In this document: positions 35,097 to 44,757 of the stretch, one piece after another
Layout of the letters: each line of letters begins with the position of its first letter
Numbering within the stretch: position 1 is the first letter of the stretch
From: CAMDPA01 sp965223035
Lineage (GTDB): Bacteria; Pseudomonadota; Alphaproteobacteria; Rhizobiales; Hyphomicrobiaceae
Assembly (NCBI GenBank): GCA_965223035.1
Contig: OZ244980.1
Location: 5,146,001 to 5,210,000 of the forward strand
DNA: 64,000 nucleotides
Direction of reading: 5' to 3'
Notes under the pieces: generated by a model
Database searches by the model: none
Told to the model about the DNA's origin: nothing
The model's input: only the letters and a program-made list of their open reading frames with translations
Translations under genes and position numbers: made by a program

Positions 35097-38000
35097 ATGG
35101 GCTTTGACGTAGAAACGCGCATCAGAAACGTGACCGCCGTGCTTGGTCCCACCAACACGGGCAAGACGCATTTGGCGATCGAACGCATGCTGGGCCACGA
35201 GACCGGCATGATCGGCCTGCCACTGCGCCTGCTGGCTCGCGAGGTCTACGACCGGATCTGCGCGCGGATCGGCCCGGATAAGGTGGCGCTGATCACCGGC
35301 GAGGAGAAGATCCGGCCGGACAACGCCAGGTTCTGGGTATCCACCGTGGAAGCGATGCCGCGCGAGATCGACGTCGACTTCCTCGCCATCGATGAAATTC
35401 AGCTGGCGGCCGATCCCGAGCGCGGCCACGTGTTCACCGACCGTTTGCTGCATGCGCGCGGACGGCTGGAAACACTGCTGCTAGGTGCACAAACCATTCG
35501 CGATGCGATCGGCGACGTGGTCGATGGGGCGAACTTCATCACCCGGCCGCGCCTATCGAAACTGACCTATTCCGGTCAAAGGAAAATTACGCGGCTGCCT
35601 GGACGAACCGCGGTGGTGGCGTTCTCGGCGAGTGAAGTCTACTCGATCGCCGAGCTTATTCGTCGCCAACAAGGCGGCGCGGCCGTCGTGCTCGGCGCCT
35701 TGTCGCCGCGGACCCGCAATGCTCAGGTCGAGCTCTACCAGTCCGGCGACGTGGACTTCATCGTCGCCACCGATGCGATCGGTATGGGGCTGAACCTCGA
35801 CGTCAATCACGTCTCGTTCGCCTCCACCCGCAAATTCGACGGCTTCAGCTTTCGACAGCTGACGCCGGCGGAGCTGGCCCAGATCGCCGGACGTGCCGGA
35901 CGCCATATGAATGACGGCACTTTTGGTGTCACGGGTGACGTCGAGCCCTTCGAGCAAGATACCGTCGAGCGTCTGGAAAGCCATTCGTTTGACCCCGTCA
36001 AAGTGCTGCAATGGCGCAACCGGGCCCTCAATTTTTCATCGCTCGCCGCGCTGCAGGACAGCCTGCGCGAACTGCCGAGCACGCCGCGTTTGGTGCGGGC
36101 GCGCACGGCGGAAGACGTCGATGCCTTGGACGCGGTCGGCCATGACCGCGAAGTGGTGGCGATGGCCTGCACGCCGGCCGCCGTCAAGGTGCTGTGGGAG
36201 GTCTGCCAAATCCCCGACTATCGAAAGATCTCCTCGCAAAGCCACGCCGAGATGGTTGCAACCGTCTACAAATTCCTGATGGGCCCGGAGCAGCGGATTC
36301 CTGAGGATTGGTTTGCCCACCAAGTGGAGCAATCGGATCGTACCGACGGCGATATCGACACGTTGGCGACCCGTATCGCCCACATCCGCACCTGGACTTT
36401 CGTGTCCAACCGGCCGGATTGGCTGAAGGATCCCGCACATTGGCAAGGGCGAACGCGACAGGTCGAGGACGCGCTGTCGGATGCGCTACACGAGCAACTG
36501 ACGCAACGCTTCGTCGACCGCCGCACCAGCGCGCTGATGAAAGGGCTGCGCGCAAAAGAGGAGCTGACGGCCGACGTCGGCGACGATGGAGCCATCCATG
36601 TGGAGTCGCACTATGTCGGCCGGCTGAAGGGGTTTCATTTCATACCCGATAGCCGCAGCGACGGCATTCACGGGAAGGCGGCGCGACATGCTGCAGCACA
36701 GATTCTGGGCAAAGAGCTGTCGATGCGGGTCCGCCGCGTGGTGGCGGCCAAGAACAACGCGTTCAAGCTGCAACGCAATGGGCGCGTGACATGGCTGGAG
36801 CAGGACATCGCCCGCATCGAACCCGGAGAGGATGCGCTCAAACCACAAATAGTCGTGATCGCCGACGAACATTTGCAGGCTGCCGACAAGGCCAAGGTGA
36901 CGGAGCGACTGGAGCGGTGGCTGAGCGAAACCATCGCTGACCGGCTCGCGCCGTTGGTGCAGACCGCCAGCGCGGTTGATGTGTCCGGCCTGGCCAAGGG
37001 GATCGCGTTCCGGCTGACCGAAAACTTGGGCTCGTTGAAGCGCGAAGCGGTCGCGGAAGAGATCAAGTCACTCGATCAATCAGCGCGGTCTCAACTGCGC
37101 AAGTATGGGGTGCGGTTTGGCGCCTTTAACATCTATTTCCCGCAACTGATGAAGCCTGCCGCATCTGAGCTGACACTGCTGCTCTGGACGCTCAAGCATG
37201 CCGCCGCTCACGGGCTGGACGGGGAGAACCTGCCCGAGCCGCCGCGCGCCGGTTTGACTTCGGTGTTGGCCAATGCAGAGGTGCCGGAGGCGTACTATCG
37301 CGCGTGCGGCTATCATCGCTGCGGACCGCGCGCCATCCGGATGGATATTCTGGAGCGATTGGCCGATCAGATCCGCCCGCTGGTCGCTTGGCGCAAGCCT
37401 GCCGAAGCCGACGCCGTGCCGCCGCGTGGCGCCACCGGCGACGGCGGCTTCGTGGTTCTGCCGGAAATGCTGTCGATCCTGGGGTGCTCCTCAGACGAGC
37501 TCGGCGAGGTCCTCAAAACGCTCGGCTTCCGGCTTGAGCGTCGGCCCAAGCCGGCGGCGGCAGCGGCGGCAGCGGAGCCAAACGCCGAAGTCGATGCGCC
37601 GGGCGGCGAGGTCGCCGAGGCGGAAGGGATCGTCGGTGGTTTTGGACAGCAACCAGGCGATGCGGCAGCCTCTGGCGAAGCTGCTGCGTTGGACGGCGCG
37701 GAGTGTCCTTCTGACGCTGCAGCCACGATGGCGGCGCCGGATCCGCGCGAGCCGGCCAGCGATCCGCCGACGCCGACGCTGGTCTCCAACGGACCCACCG
37801 ATGAGGCCGCTACGGCGCAGGCGGAACAGGTGCAACCGACGACCGTGGCGGAGGATGCCGCGGCAGCGCCGGCCGGACCCGACACCACCGTCGCCACCGC
37901 GCCGCCGTCCGAACAGACCGGGGAGCAGGGCGACGGTCCGACGATGGCGACCGACGCACCCGCAGCGCAGGGGGTAGTGCCTGAGCACCCGGACGCGCCT

Positions 38001-38555
38001 GCGGACCGATCGCCGCCGGCCTCAGCGGCGCCGGATCTCGAGTATGAAGAAATTTGGCGTCCACGCCGGCGACGCGAGCGCGGGGACGAACGACGACCGC
38101 ATCGCCCGCGTCATCAGGGTCATGGCGGACGCCGCGCTGGCGGCGGTCAACGCGGCCAGGAGCTCAGCACAACGCCCGCCAACCCATCGGCGGAGGCGCC
38201 GGCGGCGAACAGCGCGCACGATGGGGACCGGCCAGCGCCGGCAGACGGCCGCAGACCACATAACCAGGATCGCAAGCATCGCCATCGTCGGGCGGCGGAC
38301 CCATCGACCGCGGGCGAGGCGCGTTCCGGGCGTGAGGGTTACCCGGACGGCGCCAAGCATCACGGCGGTGGTGGTGGGCGCTCGGGCGGGCGCAAGGATG
38401 AGCACGGCCGACGCGATCACCATGGATCACCGCGCCACCATACCAAATCTGGCAAGCCTCAGCGCCAGACGGTGGACCCCGACTCGCCGTTTGCCAAGCT
38501 GAGCGCCCTCAAACTCGAGCTGGAGAAGCGTGCGCAAGAGCAGTCGTCCTCGTAG
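35097..38555 (+). CDS. SUV3-like DExH-box RNA/DNA helicase with long disordered tail
   Basis: A 1152-residue helicase. Walker A is GPTNTGKT (17-24), motif II is DEIQ (99-102), and the C-terminal RecA-like domain carries ATDAIGMGLNLDVNHV and QIAGRAGRHMNDGTFG (about residues 222-290). The middle part resembles SUV3 and related mitochondrial RNA helicases. From about residue 820 the protein is alanine/proline/acidic and then, after about 990, rich in Arg, His, Gly and Asp. This looks disordered and able to bind nucleic acid. GGAGG lies before the ATG at 35097. The next gene begins 18 bp downstream. Role inferred: RNA turnover or ribosome-related remodelling. Confidence 0.9.
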   Translation: MGFDVETRIRNVTAVLGPTNTGKTHLAIERMLGHETGMIGLPLRLLAREVYDRICARIGPDKVALITGEEKIRPDNARFWVSTVEAMPREIDVDFLAIDEIQLAADPERGHVFTDRLLHARGRLETLLLGAQTIRDAIGDVVDGANFITRPRLSKLTYSGQRKITRLPGRTAVVAFSASEVYSIAELIRRQQGGAAVVLGALSPRTRNAQVELYQSGDVDFIVATDAIGMGLNLDVNHVSFASTRKFDGFSFRQLTPAELAQIAGRAGRHMNDGTFGVTGDVEPFEQDTVERLESHSFDPVKVLQWRNRALNFSSLAALQDSLRELPSTPRLVRARTAEDVDALDAVGHDREVVAMACTPAAVKVLWEVCQIPDYRKISSQSHAEMVATVYKFLMGPEQRIPEDWFAHQVEQSDRTDGDIDTLATRIAHIRTWTFVSNRPDWLKDPAHWQGRTRQVEDALSDALHEQLTQRFVDRRTSALMKGLRAKEELTADVGDDGAIHVESHYVGRLKGFHFIPDSRSDGIHGKAARHAAAQILGKELSMRVRRVVAAKNNAFKLQRNGRVTWLEQDIARIEPGEDALKPQIVVIADEHLQAADKAKVTERLERWLSETIADRLAPLVQTASAVDVSGLAKGIAFRLTENLGSLKREAVAEEIKSLDQSARSQLRKYGVRFGAFNIYFPQLMKPAASELTLLLWTLKHAAAHGLDGENLPEPPRAGLTSVLANAEVPEAYYRACGYHRCGPRAIRMDILERLADQIRPLVAWRKPAEADAVPPRGATGDGGFVVLPEMLSILGCSSDELGEVLKTLGFRLERRPKPAAAAAAAEPNAEVDAPGGEVAEAEGIVGGFGQQPGDAAASGEAAALDGAECPSDAAATMAAPDPREPASDPPTPTLVSNGPTDEAATAQAEQVQPTTVAEDAAAAPAGPDTTVATAPPSEQTGEQGDGPTMATDAPAAQGVVPEHPDAPADRSPPASAAPDLEYEEIWRPRRRRERGDERRPHRPRHQGHGGRRAGGGQRGQELSTTPANPSAEAPAANSAHDGDRPAPADGRRPHNQDRKHRHRRAADPSTAGEARSGREGYPDGAKHHGGGGGRSGGRKDEHGRRDHHGSPRHHTKSGKPQRQTVDPDSPFAKLSALKLELEKRAQEQSSS

Positions 38556-38573
38556 TCGACGCGGGAGAATGGC

Positions 38574-39062
38574 ATGACCTGTGCGCGCGAGCCGAGCGAA
38601 GATGGGGTGGCCAACGCCGGTCAGCGATTGGATAAGTGGCTTTGGTTTGCGCGGGTCATCAAGACTCGCACGCAGGCGGCCAACCTGGTGACAACAGGAA
38701 AGGTCAGAATTAACCGCATCCGGGTCGACAAACCCAGTCAGGTGCTGCGCCAGGGCGATGTGGTGACGGTCACGGTGCGCGGCCACGTTCGGGTGCTCAA
38801 GGTGCTGGCGCCAGGGGCGCGGCGCGGGCCACCGGCTGAGGCGCGCGCGCTGTTTGAAGATCTGCTGGCGTCGACCGGCGCGGCGGACGCGCCGCTCGCG
38901 CCGGGCACCCCGCCATCGGAGCAGCCAACGCAGACCAGCGCGCAACCGGGACCGCCCGCGTCCGGCAACGATGTCCCGTCGGCTCGGCGAGACAGAGGAC
39001 AAGGGCGCCCGACCAAGCGTGAACGCCGGCAAATTGATCGATTACGCGACACTGAGCCGTGA
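38574..39062 (+). CDS. S4-domain RNA-binding protein (Hsp15-like)
   Basis: A 162-residue protein. The S4 domain spans about residues 16-75 (QRLDKWLWFARVIKTRTQAA, then NLVTTGKVRINRIRVDKPSQ), the form found in Hsp15, which binds stalled 50S particles with nascent chains. The C-terminal half is proline/alanine-rich, then basic (RRDRGQGRPTKRERRQIDRL). It follows the helicase closely and is probably co-transcribed with it. Confidence 0.9.
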   Translation: MTCAREPSEDGVANAGQRLDKWLWFARVIKTRTQAANLVTTGKVRINRIRVDKPSQVLRQGDVVTVTVRGHVRVLKVLAPGARRGPPAEARALFEDLLASTGAADAPLAPGTPPSEQPTQTSAQPGPPASGNDVPSARRDRGQGRPTKRERRQIDRLRDTEP

Positions 39063-39200
39063 ATGTGCAGCCGCGGTTTTGTCCGAGCTTGACTTGCGGG
39101 TCGTCACGTCTCAGCTTGCGACAACCTGACCCCGTGCAGCGCAGAGATCGCCAACATAATAAGGGGGCCGGCGAGCACGACTCATACGGCGGCACAGTGT

Positions 39201-39539
39201 ATGACCTACATAGTCAACGAGAACTGCATCAAGTGCAAGTACACCGATTGCGTTGAGGTATGCCCCGTAGATTGCTTCTACGAGGGCGAGAACATGCTGG
39301 TTATTCATCCGGATGAATGCATCGACTGTGGTGTGTGCGAGCCGGAATGCCCGGTCGAAGCGATCAAGCCCGACACGGAGCCCGGGTTAGAGCAATGGCT
39401 CGAACTCAACCGCGAGTACGCCGACAAGTGGCCCAATATCACCGCCAAAAAAGATCCGCCACCTGACGCCGACGACTACAAGGACTCCAAGGGCAAGTTC
39501 GCGACCCTTTTTTCGGATAAGCCGGGTAGCGGGGATTAA
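39201..39539 (+). CDS. fdxA: Seven-iron ferredoxin FdxA
   Basis: A 112-residue ferredoxin. C9, C17 and C50 are placed for a [3Fe-4S] cluster, and C21, C40, C43 and C46 for a [4Fe-4S] cluster (NENCIKCKYTDCVEVCPVDC and DECIDCGVCEPECP). C12 and C25 are extra cysteines also seen in relatives. The C-terminal part from about residue 60 (LEQWLELNREYADKWPNIT) is the usual alphaproteobacterial extension. It lies in the DUF3108-helicase-S4-fdxA-carD block. Confidence 0.97.
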   Translation: MTYIVNENCIKCKYTDCVEVCPVDCFYEGENMLVIHPDECIDCGVCEPECPVEAIKPDTEPGLEQWLELNREYADKWPNITAKKDPPPDADDYKDSKGKFATLFSDKPGSGD

Positions 39540-40133
39540 GCATCGCCGCGGCGGCAACTTCTTCTGCCGCGAGCAACCTATTGTAACTCAATCTTAGATT
39601 GCGGTTGCTAAGCAAGCCAGAGGCATGCACTGGCCTGGGTTGTGCTCAGATTAGGTAGAGCAACCATTCCAATTCAGCTTAATAGAAGATATCCCGCCCG
39701 AGATGCACAATTCCGGGCAAATCTAGCTGCCAAAGTAAGCTCATAGTCAGAACGTTGATGGCTCCCCCCTTCAACTCGGGTGAATTTTGTGTTATAGTTC
39801 CGCAATAATAAGAAACCAGAAACCAAGGCTGGCGAACCGCCCGCGTTGAGAACGAGTGAGCTTGCAGCCAGGTTTGCCCGCTGATTCTCTAACGATTCAA
39901 ACGATGTTGACATTGACTCGGAGGGCCCCCACCTCCGTGAGAGGGAGATTTTTTGAGAACGGGTTTGAGCGCTGATCATTGTGCGGCGCACCGACATCGA
40001 CTTGTCCCGGGCTCGCTTGGCAAGTCGCGGCTCTGCTGTGCTGACGCCGGATCTGAGACCTAAGTGCGCGATACAATGTGCGCTATGAACTGCGATCATA
40101 ATCGGCACCATTTGCCAACGAGTGAGACGAACG
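39540..40133. other. 594-bp gap between fdxA and carD with hairpins
   Basis: It is more AT-rich than its surroundings. Just after fdxA, GCGGCAACTTCTTCTGCCGC (39551-39570) can fold with a 6-bp stem, and AGCAACC (39572-39578) pairs with GGTTGCT (39603-39609) across an AT-rich loop. These may end fdxA transcription, though no T-run follows. The right part should hold the carD promoter; no clear boxes were found. An open frame on the minus strand here has no recognisable product. Confidence 0.5.
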
Positions 40134-41381
40134 ATGGCTAAATCCAAAACGGTCCCCACCAAACCCTCCGGCAAGGGTCAAACCCCCACCAGCACTGCTG
40201 GCAGGAAATCCAATGCTGGACGCGTTTTGGCCAAGGCGTCTGCGTCGAACAAGGCGACCAAATCGAGCAATTCTGCCGGAAAGTTGACGGTAAAACCCAA
40301 AAAAGCAAAGGCGGCAACTCAGGTGAGCGTTTCCAAGTCTGCAGCAGCTCGGTCGAAAGCGCCGAAGGCTGGCACAAGCAAAACCACAGCCGAGCAAGTG
40401 ACGAAGCCGCGGCTCAATAGCAAGAAGGCCGCGATCGCGGCAACCGCAGCAACCCAGCCGTCAGCGACGGCGAAGTCGGCGAAGTCAAACGGTAAGACCG
40501 CGGAACATGGCTCGAAATTGAAGAGCAAAGCGACGGATATCAAATTGGCGCGTGCCAGCACGGCCAAGACATCGGCAACGGTCGCGACGATCACCGCCAA
40601 GGCGTTGGGTAAGACACCGGCGGCCGCGCATAATAGTACCCGGACCGTGCCGACCTCGGCGCCGAAGCAGGCCGTTAAGACCGGTCCGGCTCCGGCCGGC
40701 GCGATGGTGACGGGAGAGGTGCCAACGCCTCCGTCGGCCCCGCAAACCCCGCGCGATATCGCCGCCAAGACGGCCGAAGCGCGCAGTCAACAGGCCGCCA
40801 TCGGCCCGAAGAAACCGGTGAACCAGCGTCACGGCTTCAAAACCAACGAGTTCGTCGTCTATCCGGCGCACGGCGTTGGACGCATCGTCGGGATCGAAGA
40901 GCAGGAGATTGCCGGCCTGTCGTTGGAGCTGTTCGTCATCCAGTTCGAAAAGGACAAAATGACGTTGCGGCTGCCCACCGGCAAGCTCGACAGCGTCGGC
41001 ATGCGCAAGCTTGCTGACGACGCGATGGTCACCAAGGCGATGGAGACGCTCAAGGGTCGCGCGCGCATCAAGCGCACCATGTGGAGCCGACGCGCGCAGG
41101 AATATGAGGCCAAGATCAATTCCGGCGACCTGGTGGCGATCGCCGAGGTGGTGCGGGACCTTTACCGCTCCGAGAGCCAGCCGGAACAGTCGTACTCGGA
41201 GCGGCAGCTCTACGAAGCGGCGCTGGATCGGATGGCCAGGGAGATTGCGGTCGTCGCTCGTCTAGATGAGCGCGGCGCGGTACAACGCATCACCGACGTG
41301 TTGTCAAAGAGCGCGAAAGGTCGACGGATCGCGGCCGAAGCCGAAGAGGCCGGCGAAGGTGCCGATTTCAAGGCGGCTTGA
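40134..41381 (+). CDS. carD: CarD-family transcription factor with lysine/alanine-rich N-terminal tail
   Basis: A 415-residue protein. The CarD/CdnL domain begins at about residue 233 (HGFKTNEFVVYPAHGVGRIV) and continues through FEKDKMTLRLPTGKL, RIKRTMWSRRAQEYEAKIN and YSERQLYEAALDRMAREIAV. This family binds the RNA polymerase beta subunit and stabilises open promoter complexes, mainly at rRNA and growth genes. Typical relatives are about 165-190 residues, so roughly 230 residues are added in front. The extension is Lys, Ala, Ser and Thr-rich, with almost no acidic or aromatic residues, like histone H1 or AlgP tails. A terminator follows at 41493. Confidence 0.95.
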   Translation: MAKSKTVPTKPSGKGQTPTSTAGRKSNAGRVLAKASASNKATKSSNSAGKLTVKPKKAKAATQVSVSKSAAARSKAPKAGTSKTTAEQVTKPRLNSKKAAIAATAATQPSATAKSAKSNGKTAEHGSKLKSKATDIKLARASTAKTSATVATITAKALGKTPAAAHNSTRTVPTSAPKQAVKTGPAPAGAMVTGEVPTPPSAPQTPRDIAAKTAEARSQQAAIGPKKPVNQRHGFKTNEFVVYPAHGVGRIVGIEEQEIAGLSLELFVIQFEKDKMTLRLPTGKLDSVGMRKLADDAMVTKAMETLKGRARIKRTMWSRRAQEYEAKINSGDLVAIAEVVRDLYRSESQPEQSYSERQLYEAALDRMAREIAVVARLDERGAVQRITDVLSKSAKGRRIAAEAEEAGEGADFKAA

Positions 41382-41492
41382 TGCCGCCAGCATGAGGCGG
41401 ACCTAGACGGCGCTCGGACAAACCGTACGCATCACAACGGCGAGCCGCCTGGTAAGACCCGCCTGGTAAGACCCGCTTGATTGGACATGCAT

Positions 41493-41531
41493 GAGCCCGA
41501 CGTGCGATAGCCCGTCGGGCTCCGGTTTTTT
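41493..41531 (+). terminator. Intrinsic terminator after carD
   Basis: A perfect 10-bp stem, GAGCCCGACG (41493-41502) with CGTCGGGCTC (41513-41522), and a 10-base loop, followed by CGGTTTTTTAA. It lies about 110 bp past the carD stop. Just upstream, a 14-bp unit GCCTGGTAAGACCC occurs twice (41447-41474). Confidence 0.9.
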
Positions 41532-41627
41532 AAGGCGTGGTCGTGTGCAAAGACACCGATCATCGAGCTGAAACCGGGCCTCGGCTTGGCTTAACGGGAT
41601 CAATCTCTGGATCTGTTCCGTTACAGG

Positions 41628-41682
41628 CGGGTTGGCCTGGCCCGCCCGCTCCCCTGCCCGGCCGATGGGAGGGGCCGGCGGC
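41628..41682. repeat. Family B fragment, copy 9
   Basis: It contains GGCCCGCCCGCTCCCCTGCC, CGGCCGATGGGAGG and GGCCGG, similar to the left-middle part of family B. It ends at the stop codon of the SNase-like gene, which reads toward it. Confidence 0.45.
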
Positions 41683-42561
41683 TCAATGAAGCGGCGCAGA
41701 GGTGGCCAAATCTGCCGCTTGACCTGACACCGCCGGGTCGGCCCGCGGCGTCGCCAGCTCGATGACTTGCAGGTGGCTCACCGCGATCAACGGTCCACCG
41801 CGGTTGGTCAACCAACCCCGTACCCGCACGACGCGTCCTTTCAACGACCCGAGATCGATGCCGGCGCGGCGCGCGCGCCGCAGGCCGCGCCGGTCGACGC
41901 GGATCGTGAAATCGCGCCGCCAATCTGGCCCGAAGTTGAGATAGGCGCGAGAGCCAACCACGGACGCGGTCCTGACCGTTCCGGTGACCAGCTGAAAGGT
42001 TCCCGACAGCCGCCGCAGCAGGTGGACGTGGGAGGCGTTACGAACAGCATAGGCGGCCTGTCCCCAGATGCCGAGGCCGGCTGCGCGCGCCTGGCCCTCT
42101 CGCCGCAACAGGCGCGAAAAGCACTGCGCGTTGCCCTCCAAAGCATAGGCGCGCGCCCAGCCGCGCTGGATCATCTGGCCCTGAACCCAGCCGAGACCGG
42201 CGCCATCCACGTCGACCAGAACCTGTGCCAGCAGTCGCCGATACCGATCCGTTGCCCGCCCGAGTTGGACCAGCCGAACGTCGCGGCCCTTGACCAGCGC
42301 CGCAAGTGCGGTTTTCGCCCGCTTGGCCAGCGGCCATTCCGTCACCGCCCCGGCTGCATCGAACGCACGAGGGGCCAACGCGCCGACCAACTTAACCTGT
42401 TGGCCACCGACAATGGTCAACGTGTCGCCGTCGATCACGTCGATCACAGTGCGCAGGTGGCCGCCGGCGAGATCGCAGTTTGCGCCGGAGCGTGCTTCGG
42501 CGACCGCGGGCCCCGCCAGCAACCCGATCACGCCCAGCAAGCAGAACAGTGCGCCGATCAT
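41683..42561 (-). CDS. Secreted SNase-like (thermonuclease-fold) protein
   Basis: A 292-residue protein with a signal peptide (MIGALFCLLGVIGLLAGPAV, cleavage near AEARS) and a staphylococcal-nuclease-like domain (TVIDVIDGDTLTIVGGQQVK, VQLGRATDRYRRLLAQVLVD, YALEGNAQCFSRLLRREGQA; about residues 35-160). DGDT and the DRYRR arginine are in nuclease-like positions, so phosphodiesterase activity is possible. A C-terminal beta-rich, OB-like domain (about 165-265) is common in alphaproteobacterial relatives. The ATG at 42561 is chosen because the longer frame has no signal sequence. It is divergent from the monooxygenase gene. Confidence 0.8.
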   Translation of the reverse strand: MIGALFCLLGVIGLLAGPAVAEARSGANCDLAGGHLRTVIDVIDGDTLTIVGGQQVKLVGALAPRAFDAAGAVTEWPLAKRAKTALAALVKGRDVRLVQLGRATDRYRRLLAQVLVDVDGAGLGWVQGQMIQRGWARAYALEGNAQCFSRLLRREGQARAAGLGIWGQAAYAVRNASHVHLLRRLSGTFQLVTGTVRTASVVGSRAYLNFGPDWRRDFTIRVDRRGLRRARRAGIDLGSLKGRVVRVRGWLTNRGGPLIAVSHLQVIELATPRADPAVSGQAADLATSAPLH

Positions 42562-42681
42562 GCTTGAAATGCCCTGCCCCCCCGTGCGCTGACCAGCCGC
42601 GCCACTTCGTCCGACATTGTGCGTTCCTCCCTGACCAGCGGCAAGGCTATAGTACCGGCCATCATACGTCAGTGGGTGAGG

Positions 42682-43938
42682 ATGGCTGCAGTGAACAAGA
42701 CCGGTAACGGCAAACGCACGGCCGCGATCATCGGCGGCTCCATCAGCGGCGTGTTCGCGGCACTGATCTTGCGACATCACGGCTGGCAGGTCGACGTGTT
42801 CGAGCGAAGCTATGAGCCGCTGATCGGGCGCGGCGCCGGCATCGTTATCCAGCCGCAGGCGACGTCAGCCTTTGCGGCGGCTGGTCTGCACGATATGGCG
42901 GATCTCGGTACCGTCGGCATTACGGTCGACAGGCGCTTGGTGCTGGATGGCGCGGGCGCGCCGGTGCTGACGGCGCATTGCCCGCAGTACGCAGTCTCTT
43001 GGGAGCGGATCTATGGCCTGTTGTGCGCGCGCTTGGGCAGCGCGGGGTATCACCGCGGCAAAGAGCTGGCAGCCCTCGACACCACGGGTGATCGGCCGAC
43101 GGCACAATTCACGGACGGCAGCCGCATCACGGCCGATCTGATCATTGGCGCCGACGGCGTTCGCTCAACCGTCCGCGCGCAACTGTTCGCCGATGCCAGA
43201 TTGGAGTACTCCGGATACGTGGCCTGGCGCGGCATGATCGACGAGCCGGCACTGCCGCCGGACGTGCATCGCGACATTTTCTGGAGCATGACCTTCGCTC
43301 TGCCGCCGGGGGAGCAATTCATCGGCTATCCGGTGACCGGGCCGAATGACAGCATGCGACCCGGCAGCCTGCGCTATAATGTTGTTTGGTACCGACCGGC
43401 GCTGGAGCACACCGAACTGCAGCGCCTTTTAACCGATGACCATGGACACGTGCATGCGCTGTCGATCCCGCCGCCGTTAATCCGCGCCGCGGTCCGGGAC
43501 GAGCTTCACGCCGCCGCCGGCGATCTGCTGCCACCGCAATTTCAGTCTGTGCTTTCACTGCTGGCCGAACCGTTTCTGCAACCCATCTACGACCTGCAAT
43601 CGCGTCACATGGCAGCCCGCGCGGTCGCCATCATTGGCGATGCCGCGTTCGTCGCCCGACCACATGTGGCGGCCGGCGTGTTCAAGGCCGTGGACGATGC
43701 CAAGACGTTGGCGCTGGCGCTCGAAGCCGAGCCAAGCATCGCCGACGCGCTCAAGCGCTTCGAGGCAGAGCGGCTGGCCGTCGGGCATCGGATCATCGAG
43801 CGGGCCCGGGCGTTGGGCGCCAATTACAGCGCGGCTGACCCGCACACTCCGGCAAAAAAGCTATCGGTCAGCGACGCCCACTACGCCAGGCGCGTGATCG
43901 AGGACACGGCCTTGATCACCTTTCTGGAGGAAGGCTGA
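42682..43938 (+). CDS. FAD-dependent monooxygenase
   Basis: A 418-residue flavoprotein hydroxylase. The FAD Rossmann motif is AAIIGGSISGVFAALILRHH (about residues 11-30), GRGAGIVIQPQA follows (about 53-64), the DG motif is LIIGADGVRSTVRAQL (about 153-168), and the GD motif is VAIIGDAAFVARPHVAAGVF (about 315-334). GGS in place of GGG and the RGAGI pattern resemble 2,6-dihydroxypyridine 3-hydroxylase and related enzymes, but the substrate is not assigned. GTGAGG precedes the ATG at 42682. The methyltransferase gene follows after 56 bp. Confidence 0.87.
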   Translation: MAAVNKTGNGKRTAAIIGGSISGVFAALILRHHGWQVDVFERSYEPLIGRGAGIVIQPQATSAFAAAGLHDMADLGTVGITVDRRLVLDGAGAPVLTAHCPQYAVSWERIYGLLCARLGSAGYHRGKELAALDTTGDRPTAQFTDGSRITADLIIGADGVRSTVRAQLFADARLEYSGYVAWRGMIDEPALPPDVHRDIFWSMTFALPPGEQFIGYPVTGPNDSMRPGSLRYNVVWYRPALEHTELQRLLTDDHGHVHALSIPPPLIRAAVRDELHAAAGDLLPPQFQSVLSLLAEPFLQPIYDLQSRHMAARAVAIIGDAAFVARPHVAAGVFKAVDDAKTLALALEAEPSIADALKRFEAERLAVGHRIIERARALGANYSAADPHTPAKKLSVSDAHYARRVIEDTALITFLEEG

Positions 43939-43994
43939 TCGCTCGGCCACGGCGCCAATGCGTGTTCGGTCACACTGAACGTATGGGGGACGGC

Positions 43995-44603
43995 ATGAGT
44001 GAAATCGCCGATCAACAAACGTTGCAGGTCTATGCCGAACGGGCACGTGCCTATGCCGATCGTGATCGCACCAAACGTGTGGCTGGCTTTTTGCAGCCGT
44101 TCATGGCCGAGCTACCACCCGGTGGCAGCGTGCTGGATTTGGGCTGCGGTGCTGGCTGGGCCGCGCAGATCATGCAAGCGCGCGGGTTTGACGTGCACGC
44201 GCTTGACGCCTCGCCCGAGTTTGCCGCGATCGCCCAAGCCAAACTGAAAAGGCCGGTCCGGATCATGTCATTCGAACAGCTCGACGACGAGGCGGTGTTC
44301 GATGGTATTTGGGCGTCGGGTGCGCTGCTGCATGTCCGCAAGGCCGATCTCCCGTCCGTGCTGGAGATCGTTGCGCGCGCCCTCAAGCCAGGGGGGCGCC
44401 TGCTGGCCTCGTTCAAGGCCGGCAAAGGGGAAGGCCGCGACAAGCTCGGTCGGCGCTTCAGCTACTATGGCCTCGATGAGCTGCGCGAGCTGATCCGTGG
44501 CGTGCCGAATTTGCGATGGGACGGCTACATCGCCGCTACCGGTCCCGATTTCGCCCAACAGTCCAACACCGTATACGCCGTCAAAGCCGAGCGTCCCGGC
44601 TAG
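43995..44603 (+). CDS. Class I SAM-dependent methyltransferase
   Basis: A 202-residue methyltransferase. The SAM-binding motif I is SVLDLGCGAGWAAQIM (about residues 46-61), with the acidic end of strand 2 in DVHALDASPEF (about 66-76). A later motif is FDGIWASGALLHVRKADLPS (about 101-120). The short UbiE/tellurite-resistance-like form methylates small molecules; the substrate is unknown. GGGGGA lies before the ATG. Its stop codon TAG is the first three bases of a family A repeat. Confidence 0.88.
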   Translation: MSEIADQQTLQVYAERARAYADRDRTKRVAGFLQPFMAELPPGGSVLDLGCGAGWAAQIMQARGFDVHALDASPEFAAIAQAKLKRPVRIMSFEQLDDEAVFDGIWASGALLHVRKADLPSVLEIVARALKPGGRLLASFKAGKGEGRDKLGRRFSYYGLDELRELIRGVPNLRWDGYIAATGPDFAQQSNTVYAVKAERPG

Positions 44604-44662
44604 AGCAACCTGCCTTAAATCGGAACCGGCTTTGCGGTTCCGATTTAAGGCGCGATGATCGA
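44601..44662. repeat. Family A palindromic element, copy 8
   Basis: Left end TAGAGCAACC, core arms GCCTTAAATCGG / CCGATTTAAGGC, right end GCGATGATCGA. It has the same layout as copy 1. The methyltransferase gene terminates at its first three bases. Confidence 0.93.
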
Positions 44663-44757
44663 GCGTCCGCAGGCGCTGCTGGCTCGAAAGCGGCCAGGGT
44701 CGCCGACGCGGAACCTGCCGCCCAACGCAAGGGCGTGGTCCGGGGCTGCCGAGGTGC

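Noticed and set aside
39674..40174. Minus-strand coding region of 166 residues opposite the carD leader
   Set aside because: It has no ribosome site, no recognisable domain, and its upstream end overlaps the start of carD on the other strand.
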